Of a stretch of DNA of 64,000 nt, positions 9,194-17,528 are shown piece by piece. This DNA comes from Flavobacteriaceae bacterium. GTDB taxonomy: Bacteria; Bacteroidota; Bacteroidia; Flavobacteriales; Weeksellaceae. The notes beneath the pieces were generated by a model. That model worked only from the letters and a program-made list of their open reading frames with translations. It had not been told where the DNA came from and did not search any database. Location of the stretch: positions 17,421 to 81,420 of the forward strand of contig JAGLAZ010000002.1 in assembly GCA_018260565.1 (NCBI GenBank), read 5' to 3'. Position numbers and translations under genes: made by a program. The first letter of the stretch is position 1, and each line of letters starts with the position of its first letter.

Positions 9194-11821
9194 TTACTTA
9201 ATTTTACGGTCAATCGGAGGATTTTGATTGATGATTTTTTCTGTTTGTACCCGTTGTGGAATTCTATTTTCATTTGTAATGGGTGCATTACCATTTTGGG
9301 TTTCGGTAGACCCTAACTCATTAGATGTATTCACTCCAAACCCCGACTCTTCTTCTCCCTCATTTGTTGGTATTTCACTTTTAATAGAACCATCAGCGTT
9401 ACGCATAATAGGCTGTGAACCTCCTCCTAAACTTTTCAATACTTCTGTGGCATATTCGCCTTCTGCTGTTTGGCCATAATTTAGGCTTAGCTGTTGCAGT
9501 TGTAATATCATAATATCCTTTCCAGAGGTTTTTCCAGTAATAAAAGCACGTAAAAGTAAAAATTTAGGGGCTAAGGCATCTTTTGGATAGCGTTGTAACG
9601 CTTTTTCTGTAGTTTCCGATGCTGTTAAGAAATCTTCATCTACGTAAGACTGATATGCTTGCTTATATGCAGCTTCTGCTTCGGCATTACTTGTCTCCAG
9701 TTGCGGTGCTTTGGGATTTTTAGCAAATTCTGCGAAGGGTGTATATGGGTATTTTTCTATTAGTATTTGTTTTGCTCGTTCTGCGTCTTGAGGATTTTTA
9801 GTTTGATTGAATAAGAATATTGAGTACAATGCTTGTTGTTCGGTACTTTCTTGAGGTTTGGCAGCTACCAGAGCGAATAGTGTTTTGGTGGCTAATTGAG
9901 TATTCCCGAAAAAGCTTTCATACATCCTTCCTAAGCCTAAGCTGGCTGTGTCGCGGGCATTTTTTATTCGGACTAATTCTTTCTTGCTTTGTGGAATTTT
10001 TTCCAAATAATAACTTGGTTCAAAGCGACGCGGATTTTGGCTAGAAGCATTAGAATCTTTGCTTATAATATCGGCAGATGGAGACATTCGGGAGAGGTAT
10101 CTCCAGTTATCCACGGAGGCACGGTCACCCCAGCGTTGTCTAAAGTCGGCCTGGCCTCGAGATACCGTATTAGTGCTTGCAAAGTAAAAGCTACCTGAGG
10201 AATTACCAAATAAATTTCCGGCTTCCGTAGAGCGAGCATTATTTCTCCCGAATATAGAATTGTTTCCTACATCACTGTTAAGAAAATCTTTAGCATTTTG
10301 TTCTTTTTGAAGTTTAAGGTTTTCTGAAGCTTCTTTTTGTTTTAAACGCGAAATATATGCTACGAAATATGCTTCTTGCTGATTTGGATCTAATGAGGCA
10401 ATGCGGAGAATACTATCATTTTTCTTTATTAAAGCATCATTTTCTGCGATGCGGCGGATACTGTTATTCTGGAGCGCAATATTATTTTTTATAGGAGCAT
10501 ATGTCATTACCGCTACTGCAGAATCATAGTATTTACCTGCTTTTAGGTAGTCTTCTTTTTGAAGTGCATTTTTACCTAACTGCTCATATACCAACCCGCG
10601 AAGTTGGGGATCGCTTTGTTTTTCTTGTAAAGATTTTTGGAAGTATTCATCCGCTTCTTTGTCCTTCCCTGCCTGCATGGCGAGTAATCCCTGAGCATAG
10701 AGAAATTCGTTTTTACGAGAAGCGTATGTTCCTTTTTTTGAAATTTTATCTAAATAGTCATTGGCAGCATTGTAACCACCATTATCCATGGTATTGGTAT
10801 GGAAAGTTTTTGCTATTTCTATTTGGGATTTTACTTCAAATTCAAAATCTGATGCTTTTGCGTAAGCTTCTTCGAAACTTTTTCTTGCTGCGGCAAAGTT
10901 TTTTTGATGTGCATAGAGCTGGCCTAAAATATAACTTACTCTACTATCCTGTGCTTTGGAAATTTTGGAGGATTTTGCCATATTTAATTCGGAAATGGCT
11001 CTATCGTACTCTTTACTTCTTATTAAAAGGTCAGCGTAACGAAGGTGGAATTCTAAACTTTCTTTGGAGCTAAGCTCTTTGGATTTAATTCTTTCAAAAA
11101 GTTCATTAGCTCTATTAAAATTCCCCAAGTGGGTATATGCCACTGCTTGCCAGATGTAAGCTTCATTAATGCGCTTATCATTTTTCATTTTAGAAAAGAG
11201 GAAATTAAAAGCATCCAAAGATTGTAGAGGTTTCCCCATAAAAATTCTGGCTTTTGCTATGAGTAAATAGGCATCAAAAACCTTCTTATTCGTTTCCTCA
11301 CCATTTTTTACGAATCCAAATTTATCTATTGCTTTTTTGGCCTTGGCTTCAGCAACTTCAAGGCGTGTGGCCGGCTTTTTTTCCATTTCTCCTTCTGGAA
11401 TGTCGTTTCTGGAATTTCTTCTGGAAGAGGTAGGCATTCCTAGTTTTCCAAAGTTCCCGCTCTTCCCTTCTGCACCAAAGCCAGCTTCTTCCTCCACTTC
11501 CCTGCTGCTGTTTCTGTTTCCGGATATTGCAGTAGATGAAGTAATTGTAGGCATACTTTCTATATTTGATATTAGGCTGTCTAATGGAAATATGGGAAGA
11601 AATTCATCATAAAAATTATCTTGAAATGCCGTTTTCCTGGCAGTAAGCTCTGCTTTATATGCTTCTTCAGCATTAAAGAGGGTATTGTACTGAGTTCTGA
11701 ATTCTTTTAAGACCCTATTTTTTTTTGAATTTTTTCTACCTTTGGTGGCGCATGTGGTAATACATAGACATGCCATTGCTATGCATATGAAGGAAAGTAT
11801 ATTGTGGCGAAATCGCAGCAT
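9194..11821 (-). CDS. porW: Type IX secretion/gliding TPR lipoprotein PorW/SprE
   Basis: Lipoprotein component linked to the type IX secretion system of Bacteroidota (SprE in Flavobacterium, PorW in Porphyromonas). The 875-residue length fits. Seen: an N-terminal signal with Cys24 in CITTCATKG (the -1 Thr is a non-standard lipobox), then VLKEFRTQYNTLFNAEEAYKAE, characteristic of this family. Next is a Ser/Arg/Glu-rich linker (about 95-150), a long array of TPR-like helices (about 155-450 and again 620-760), and a low-complexity C-terminal tail rich in Glu, Asn and Thr. Monocistronic: the neighbour upstream, rluF, is divergent. Confidence 0.88.
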   Translation of the reverse strand: MLRFRHNILSFICIAMACLCITTCATKGRKNSKKNRVLKEFRTQYNTLFNAEEAYKAELTARKTAFQDNFYDEFLPIFPLDSLISNIESMPTITSSTAISGNRNSSREVEEEAGFGAEGKSGNFGKLGMPTSSRRNSRNDIPEGEMEKKPATRLEVAEAKAKKAIDKFGFVKNGEETNKKVFDAYLLIAKARIFMGKPLQSLDAFNFLFSKMKNDKRINEAYIWQAVAYTHLGNFNRANELFERIKSKELSSKESLEFHLRYADLLIRSKEYDRAISELNMAKSSKISKAQDSRVSYILGQLYAHQKNFAAARKSFEEAYAKASDFEFEVKSQIEIAKTFHTNTMDNGGYNAANDYLDKISKKGTYASRKNEFLYAQGLLAMQAGKDKEADEYFQKSLQEKQSDPQLRGLVYEQLGKNALQKEDYLKAGKYYDSAVAVMTYAPIKNNIALQNNSIRRIAENDALIKKNDSILRIASLDPNQQEAYFVAYISRLKQKEASENLKLQKEQNAKDFLNSDVGNNSIFGRNNARSTEAGNLFGNSSGSFYFASTNTVSRGQADFRQRWGDRASVDNWRYLSRMSPSADIISKDSNASSQNPRRFEPSYYLEKIPQSKKELVRIKNARDTASLGLGRMYESFFGNTQLATKTLFALVAAKPQESTEQQALYSIFLFNQTKNPQDAERAKQILIEKYPYTPFAEFAKNPKAPQLETSNAEAEAAYKQAYQSYVDEDFLTASETTEKALQRYPKDALAPKFLLLRAFITGKTSGKDIMILQLQQLSLNYGQTAEGEYATEVLKSLGGGSQPIMRNADGSIKSEIPTNEGEEESGFGVNTSNELGSTETQNGNAPITNENRIPQRVQTEKIINQNPPIDRKIK

Positions 11822-11952
11822 GAAGTTTCTTAAAAATGTAAATGTAACAAATGTTTCTAAGTAGTGCTAAATTACCGAAATTGCCTTTTACTTTTAATAA
11901 AAATTAATACAGATTTACACCCACTAAGGTAAGAAATTGTATTACCATCATC

Positions 11953-12681
11953 ATGTCCGAAAACCCTACAAGACTCAACAAATATCTTAGCGAAATAGGC
12001 TTCTGTTCTCGCCGTGAAGCAGATCGATATATAGAATCAGGCCAAGTATTGATAAATAATCATCCTGCTGAAATGGGGCAAAAGGTTACAGATGCCGATA
12101 CCATCACTGTGCAAGGGAAAAATGTGAAAGCACAAGCGGATAAAGAGCATGTATATTTAGCCTTTAATAAACCTACTGGTATTGTATGTACCACAGATAG
12201 AGTTCGGGAAAAAAACAATATTATAGCCTATATCCAATATCCCACCCGGATATTTCCTATTGGAAGATTAGATAAGGATAGCGAAGGACTTATACTGTTA
12301 ACATCAGACGGAGATATTGTTAATAAAATACTACGATCCCGAAATGGGCATGAAAAAAAATATTTAGTACGTGTAGATAAGCCTATTACGGAAGATTTTT
12401 TAAAAAAAATGAGGTCTGGCGTACCTATTTTGGATACTGTAACCAAAAAATGCGAGGTAGAGCAAATAGATCAGGTGCATTTCCAAATTATTCTTACTCA
12501 AGGTCTTAATAGACAAATCCGCAGAATGTGCGAATATTTAGGATATGAAGTTAAAAAACTTAAGCGCGTTAGCGTGCTGAATATCCATTTGGATTTACCG
12601 AGTGGAAAATGGCGAGACCTTAGCCCGGAAGAACTCTCAACACTTAATGCACTAGTACAAGATTCTGAAAAAACAGCCTAA
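11953..12681 (+). CDS. rluF: 23S rRNA pseudouridine synthase (RluF type)
   Basis: RNA modification enzyme of the RsuA/RluB/E/F family. The 242-residue product has an N-terminal S4 domain (RLNKYLSEIGFCSRREADRY) and a catalytic domain with IGRLDKDSEGLILLTSDGD, where the Asp of RLDKDSEG is the nucleophile. TDRVREKNNIIAYIQYP and LNRQIRRMCEYLGYEVKKL are characteristic of RluF, which modifies U2604 of 23S rRNA; the site specificity is inferred. Convergent with maf, with only four bases between the two stop codons. Confidence 0.92.
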   Translation: MSENPTRLNKYLSEIGFCSRREADRYIESGQVLINNHPAEMGQKVTDADTITVQGKNVKAQADKEHVYLAFNKPTGIVCTTDRVREKNNIIAYIQYPTRIFPIGRLDKDSEGLILLTSDGDIVNKILRSRNGHEKKYLVRVDKPITEDFLKKMRSGVPILDTVTKKCEVEQIDQVHFQIILTQGLNRQIRRMCEYLGYEVKKLKRVSVLNIHLDLPSGKWRDLSPEELSTLNALVQDSEKTA

Positions 12682-12692
12682 AATATTAGGCT
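12675..12692 (-). terminator. Terminator of kdsC-maf, built from two stop codons
   Basis: Perfect 7-bp inverted repeat AGCCTAA / TTAGGCT with an AATA loop. Its arms contain the TAA of rluF (12679-12681) and the TAA of maf (12686-12688 on the minus strand). Reading on the minus strand, the hairpin is followed by G and six T residues, so it should stop maf transcripts. The plus strand has no T run. Confidence 0.6.
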
Positions 12693-13255
12693 CTAAAATG
12701 CTGCAATTCCTGATATAGCTGATGCGTATTTAGACCCATAATAGTGTAAAAACTACCTGTAATTGCAGTTATTTTGCATATACCAAGCCAATCCTGAACA
12801 CCATAAGATCCTGCTTTATCAAATGGGTGGTAATTTTCAATATAATAGTCAATTTCTTTCTCTGATATTGTGGCGATACATACAGAGGCTGTATCTGAGC
12901 GAACTATAATATTCCCCTCCCATGATAGACAAAAAGCCGTATGTACTTGATGCTCCTCTCCGGACAATAAAGATAGCATCTCAGCGGCTTCTGCTTTATT
13001 CTTAGGCTTACCTAATATTCTGCCTTTAAGTTCCACAATGGTATCTGCAGTAAGAAGTAAGCCATTATCTAATTTTTTGCAAGAATTAGCTTTATTTATT
13101 GCGATATGAGAAGCTATTTCAGCTCCAGTTAAGCTGGTAGGATAGGATTCATCTGCCTCTAGGTTTTTCTGAGAAAATTCAACTCCCATATTTTCCAAAA
13201 GTTCTTTTCTTCTGGGAGAGGAAGAGCCTAAAATAAGAGGTTTAGAAAGTTTCAT
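12686..13255 (-). CDS. maf: Maf-family nucleotide pyrophosphatase
   Basis: House-cleaning enzyme that hydrolyses non-canonical nucleoside triphosphates such as dTTP/UTP analogues; also called septum formation inhibitor. The 189-residue protein starts LILGSSSPRRKELLENMGV, the Maf signature, with ADTIVELKGRILGKPKN carrying the metal-binding Asp and KAGSYGVQDWLG near the C terminus. The length is typical. Its ATG overlaps the kdsC stop by four bases. Confidence 0.93.
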   Translation of the reverse strand: MKLSKPLILGSSSPRRKELLENMGVEFSQKNLEADESYPTSLTGAEIASHIAINKANSCKKLDNGLLLTADTIVELKGRILGKPKNKAEAAEMLSLLSGEEHQVHTAFCLSWEGNIIVRSDTASVCIATISEKEIDYYIENYHPFDKAGSYGVQDWLGICKITAITGSFYTIMGLNTHQLYQELQHFRA

Positions 13256-13776
13256 TTAGATATAGATGATAATGTAGAGATTCCCCATTTTTTTTGGGCG
13301 CGGAGCACCATTTCCACACATTCCCGCACAGCACCTTTACCCCCAGGGGTTTGTAAAATTATTCCCGCACTAGCCAAAACTTCGGGAACGGCATTGGGAG
13401 GAGCTGCAGAGATGGCGCAATGTTGCATTACGGCAAGATCTGGAAGATCATCTCCTACGGCAAAACTATTCTCTGGGCGAAAAGAGTGTCTTTGGCACAG
13501 TTCAAGAAAGCAGTCTATTTTATTTTGAATTTTAGAAAAATAATGTTGAACCCCTAAATATTCAAACCTTTTGCGAACAGCAGGATCATCTCCTCCGGTG
13601 ATTATTATGATATCAAAGCCGTATTTTAAAGCTTCCTGTATAGCATAGCCATCTAGAACACTCATACTTCTGCTCATGCTTCCGGAGGATTCCAAAAGGA
13701 TGCTTCCATCTGTAAATACACCATCTACATCGAATACGAATGTTTTGATAGCAGGTAATTGAGATATGATATTCAT
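13252..13776 (-). CDS. kdsC: KdsC-like 3-deoxy-D-manno-octulosonate 8-phosphate phosphatase
   Basis: HAD-family phosphatase of the KDO branch of lipopolysaccharide synthesis. Seen: motif I FVFDVDGVFTDGS, motif II IIITGGDD, the conserved Lys in SKIQNKIDCF and motif IV AVGDDLPDLAVM, with no cap domain; the length is that of KdsC. I chose the ATG at 13776 (MNIISQLPAIKTF) since family members begin about a dozen residues before motif I; an ATG at 13794 is also in frame. It forms a two-gene unit with maf. Related HAD-IIIA enzymes act on other sugars, so the KDO substrate is likely but inferred. Confidence 0.85.
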   Translation of the reverse strand: MNIISQLPAIKTFVFDVDGVFTDGSILLESSGSMSRSMSVLDGYAIQEALKYGFDIIIITGGDDPAVRKRFEYLGVQHYFSKIQNKIDCFLELCQRHSFRPENSFAVGDDLPDLAVMQHCAISAAPPNAVPEVLASAGIILQTPGGKGAVRECVEMVLRAQKKWGISTLSSISK

Positions 13777-13800
13777 AGCGGTAAAAATAGGCATAGAAAA

Positions 13801-13822
13801 GGCTCGATCTATTCTCCGAGCC
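13801..13822 (-). terminator. Hairpin terminator after GLPGLI gene
   Basis: Perfect 6-bp GC-rich stem GGCTCG / CGAGCC with a 10-base loop. On the minus strand it is followed by TTTT and on the plus strand by C, TA and seven T residues. It separates the GLPGLI/TonB unit from kdsC-maf. Confidence 0.6.
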
Positions 13823-13845
13823 CTATTTTTTTATTTGGTTACAAT

Positions 13846-14766
13846 CTATTTGGTGTCTTTTCCATAATATACAGTAAGATCAATCGGATTATTTTTCTTG
13901 GCAAGTTGGGCTTTGAGTCTAACTTCCAAATCTTTAGGGTCAATAGGTTCATTATTAAAAGTGCCCACACTTTTAAATACAACTCTTTCACCATTATTGG
14001 ATCGGGAATTATTTTCCATAAAGTTTTTAAATTCTCTTGTAGGATCTTCTAAATGAGTTTTCCAAGCCTTTTGAAATTGTTTTTCCGTAGCCACCACAGT
14101 AGTCCCACCAAAATGGCTTTTTTGAGATTCCTTAGGCATCTCTGAAACAGATTTCATCTTTACCAATTCAAGCTTATGATAGCCTTTACTGTCTGCTGCC
14201 TTTAAAACCAATCCTGGAAGCCCTTTTAATAAGAAAGGACCTTCGGATTCTGCAATATCTGGAGTAAACCAAACTATCCAGTCTCTACCTCCGTAATGGG
14301 TGCTAGCTTTTTGAATTTTATATCCTTGGTATGTATCGGTTTCAGGATGAAGTTTCCATATAGGTTTCCTCTGTATTTTAATTAAAAATTTATTAGCTCC
14401 TATGTTTCTCTGCCAATAAGTTTCTGCTTTGCCTTGAGTTATTTGAGTCCTTACAGCATCTTGTAATTGCGAGTTCATTTTGGAACCTGACGCATTCAAA
14501 ACAATATTACCATTATTCCTATTGGTGTTTTTATAAGCTTTATCTAGTAGTGCATTGCGAACACTATCATTTTTCTCCCCGGAAATACTATGGAAAAGGC
14601 TACCATCTTTAGAGATGTAGAGCGCCATTAAATCTGTAGATGAACTGGCAGCATTGGTGGAGTCTATTTGATAATCATATTTGTACTCATATTTTCTTAC
14701 TTGGCTCTTATAGAGTAAAGAACATCCGAAAATGAGACATACTAAAAGAAGTTTTAGATTTTTCAT
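13846..14766 (-). CDS. GLPGLI-family protein
   Basis: Exported protein of the Bacteroidota-specific GLPGLI family (TIGR01200), 306 residues. An N-terminal signal peptide (LKLLLVCLIFGCSLLYKSQ) is present, and the family's naming motif appears as LLKGLPGLVLKAADSKG near residues 180-196. The function is unknown. Its gene follows a TonB-linked barrel gene by six bases, the usual arrangement for this family, so the two products probably act together at the outer membrane. Confidence 0.9.
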   Translation of the reverse strand: MKNLKLLLVCLIFGCSLLYKSQVRKYEYKYDYQIDSTNAASSSTDLMALYISKDGSLFHSISGEKNDSVRNALLDKAYKNTNRNNGNIVLNASGSKMNSQLQDAVRTQITQGKAETYWQRNIGANKFLIKIQRKPIWKLHPETDTYQGYKIQKASTHYGGRDWIVWFTPDIAESEGPFLLKGLPGLVLKAADSKGYHKLELVKMKSVSEMPKESQKSHFGGTTVVATEKQFQKAWKTHLEDPTREFKNFMENNSRSNNGERVVFKSVGTFNNEPIDPKDLEVRLKAQLAKKNNPIDLTVYYGKDTK

Positions 14767-14772
14767 ACAGTT

Positions 14773-17451
14773 TTATTTAAAATTAAATTTAATACTAAGC
14801 ATTACCTGTGAAGGTCGCAGATTATAGTGGGTTCTTGAGGTTACGAGATTATCTCCAGATACGCTAAATTCATCATATTCTTTGGTATTTAGAATATTGA
14901 ACCATTTCAATTCAAAATCCATTTTCCGTTTTTCCCAAGTGTATTGGTATGCGAGATCCAGAAATCTGTTCCCGAACTTTTCTCCTTCATTCGTCTGCCT
15001 ACTATCCTCATAGGTAACGCCAATACTATGATTTTCCAAAGGATAAACAAAGGCTGAAAGATTCTGAGATAAGCTGGTAATGGTGCGCGTAATTTGGTCT
15101 GTTTTGTTTAGGCTCTTTGACTTGCTTGCGGAAAGTATATAATCTATTGTAAACCACTTAAAATAGTTGTTACTAAATTTAAACTCATAGGTAGTATTAG
15201 TATTTTCGGTTTCCCGTAAGAGTATTTCAGGATTTGGAAGGTATTGGTTTGCGCTAAAAGAGTTGGATGTTAAATAAGCGAAGTTTACACTCGCATTGGT
15301 TTTAATCTTAGGAAAATATTTACCCAAATTACCTGTGAAGGACTGGGTTACAGGCCGAGTCACGAGTTCCAATTGCCCGATAATTACATTTAAGTTTTGA
15401 TCTCGGATGATGGTGGAAATAAAGTTCCTCTTGGATTTAGTATAAGAATACCGCACATTAGAGAAAACATTATTTAGTGGATTTTTATAATCTAGCGATG
15501 TACCTACAGATTCCGATCTTGCCATCTGGAGTGGGATAATCCTGGAACCCAAATTGGTAGGTGAGGAAAAGAGTGTACCATAATATAATTCTCCAAAACC
15601 GATCGTATTATACCTCCTACTTGCAAAAGTGCTAAGCTTAAAAAAGCTAGCAAAATTATAATAGGCGAATAGGGAAGGGGAGAAGACCACCGGAGAATAT
15701 TTTTCTTTTTTATTGAAAAAACGATCTTCTATAGTATTATTTTCTTGGCTAAGCGGAAGGCTTAAGCTGGCATTGAGATTATCCCCTTTATAATTCACCT
15801 CCATTTCTCCATAAGGTTTTATTAAGGTCCAAATCTGGTCATTTTTTATATTTTGGATGGCATTATCATTTGCATAAAATTGGGATTGAAGGCTTTGCTT
15901 AGTATAATCAAGTCCTACTCTTGGAGAAAATGTCCAATTTTTTAAACTAAATATATATGATGCGCTATGATTTGCTGTCAGTTCTGTAATTTTAGCTTGT
16001 TGATGCCAGTTTCCTGCATCAAAATTGTAGCTATTTCCAAAAAGTGGATCCGAATTCCATTGCAAATCTTGCGTATCTTGCTGGTATTTCAAATAGGACA
16101 TTATATTTATCAGCTGTTTCCCTACAGGTAAAACACTGCTTAGTGAATTTTCTATACTGCTAGAAGGAGAGCGAAGTGATTGATTTTGTAAAAAATCTGA
16201 AGTAGAAATTCTTCTAACATCGGATTGATTTCTTTGCCAAAAGCCATTCCATGTAGTGGTATTTTTAAAGAAATTTTTCTCAGAGTTATTTAAAAAGATG
16301 AGTTCTCCACGCACTTTATCGGTATATCTACGAGTAAGAATGGACCGGGTTACTGTATTTTCCAATCCGTTTAGTAGAGTAGTTACGCGTGATTCTGTGC
16401 CATTGTCTATAGCATTATTTACGTAGGATGTGTTGGCTTTCACTTCCCATTCTTTACTTTTAAATGGAGATGTAAGAATATTTGCACTGAATGAATGGAT
16501 AGTATTGAATAAATACCGGTTCATATCCACCGGTGGAGTAGCGGCCTGCGTAGTAGATAGCCAAGTATTCTGTGCAGCACTGCGCCGAAAACCTTCATAT
16601 CTATTACCGAAGGCCATCATATTGGATTCATCTGCTAAATTTTCACCAGAATTATTGGTCTTATAATTTACTACCCATTGGGTGTTTTTTCCAAAAAACA
16701 TCGGTGTTAATTTAATATTCCAAAGAAAAGGAGAAAGTCCTACGCCTACTTCCCCACGCCCTGTCATAGTGGTGGCTTTTTTTAAAACTACATTCACAGC
16801 GGCATCTTCAGTGGGTACTTTATCTCTAAGAATTTTTAAGGGCTGATGATTTTGCAATATTTCAACCTTGGTAACGTCCCCCTTGGGAAGGGCATTGCTA
16901 ATAATACCATAGCCGCCCTCCATCAGGTCTTTACCATTTACATAAAATTTTGAAATGGCCTTACCTTGGAATAAAATAGAACCGTCTTTTTTTACTTCTA
17001 CACCAGGCATATTCCGCATGACATCTGCCAGGGACCGGTCGGATTTATTTTCAAAAGACTTTATATCATACGAAATAGTATCCCCTTTTTGGGTTATCAT
17101 TTTAGCCTTTAATACCACTTCTTTTAGCTGCCGAATATCCTCGGTTACCTTAAATTGAACACTTTGTGTGACAGCAGATATTACTTTTTCCTCAGTTTTA
17201 TAGTTAAAGGCTTTTACCTTAACACTAAGTTTAGGCAAATCCGTATCTACCGATATTTTAAACTCTCCACTGGGATTGGTAATGCCATAGGCCAATATTT
17301 CTTCTTTTCCCTCAGGTTCTATTGTTACGCTGGCAGATGGTACGCCCGCACCAGATGAATTAAGAACCCTTCCGGAAATAATTTTTTGCCCGTAAAATGA
17401 CATATTAAAAATAAGGAAAGCAAGTAAACTTACTAATTTGTAAATTTTCAT
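14773..17451 (-). CDS. TonB-dependent receptor-like outer membrane beta-barrel protein
   Basis: Outer-membrane protein of 892 residues. After a signal peptide (LVSLLAFLIFNMSFYGQ) comes a carboxypeptidase-regulatory-like/CNA-B-type domain (ISGRVLNSSGAGVPSASVTI, about 25-110). A plug-like region follows with DVMRNMPGVEVKKDGSILFQ and FYVNGKDLMEGG. The rest is a long barrel of alternating aromatic strands ending in aromatic-rich LRPSQVMLSIKFNFK, with a C-terminal Phe as in outer-membrane barrels. No classical TonB box is obvious. It is co-transcribed with the GLPGLI gene and, upstream, possibly with the DUF885 gene (77-base gap). The ligand is unknown. Confidence 0.85.
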   Translation of the reverse strand: MKIYKLVSLLAFLIFNMSFYGQKIISGRVLNSSGAGVPSASVTIEPEGKEEILAYGITNPSGEFKISVDTDLPKLSVKVKAFNYKTEEKVISAVTQSVQFKVTEDIRQLKEVVLKAKMITQKGDTISYDIKSFENKSDRSLADVMRNMPGVEVKKDGSILFQGKAISKFYVNGKDLMEGGYGIISNALPKGDVTKVEILQNHQPLKILRDKVPTEDAAVNVVLKKATTMTGRGEVGVGLSPFLWNIKLTPMFFGKNTQWVVNYKTNNSGENLADESNMMAFGNRYEGFRRSAAQNTWLSTTQAATPPVDMNRYLFNTIHSFSANILTSPFKSKEWEVKANTSYVNNAIDNGTESRVTTLLNGLENTVTRSILTRRYTDKVRGELIFLNNSEKNFFKNTTTWNGFWQRNQSDVRRISTSDFLQNQSLRSPSSSIENSLSSVLPVGKQLINIMSYLKYQQDTQDLQWNSDPLFGNSYNFDAGNWHQQAKITELTANHSASYIFSLKNWTFSPRVGLDYTKQSLQSQFYANDNAIQNIKNDQIWTLIKPYGEMEVNYKGDNLNASLSLPLSQENNTIEDRFFNKKEKYSPVVFSPSLFAYYNFASFFKLSTFASRRYNTIGFGELYYGTLFSSPTNLGSRIIPLQMARSESVGTSLDYKNPLNNVFSNVRYSYTKSKRNFISTIIRDQNLNVIIGQLELVTRPVTQSFTGNLGKYFPKIKTNASVNFAYLTSNSFSANQYLPNPEILLRETENTNTTYEFKFSNNYFKWFTIDYILSASKSKSLNKTDQITRTITSLSQNLSAFVYPLENHSIGVTYEDSRQTNEGEKFGNRFLDLAYQYTWEKRKMDFELKWFNILNTKEYDEFSVSGDNLVTSRTHYNLRPSQVMLSIKFNFK

Positions 17452-17528
17452 AAAAGGAGGATATGGATTTTAACTAGCTTATAAATAAGGATAAAGTAAG
17501 TATGTAGTATATTAAGTTAAGGAGATTT

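Noticed and set aside
10107..10115. TTATCCACG, an 8/9 DnaA-box match
   Set aside because: A single match inside the porW coding region with no cluster around it; expected by chance. The same applies to TTATCCACC at 60061-60069.
10501..11073. A 190-codon open frame on the plus strand
   Set aside because: It lies wholly inside porW on the other strand and its translation has no family-like features; it reflects codon bias of porW.
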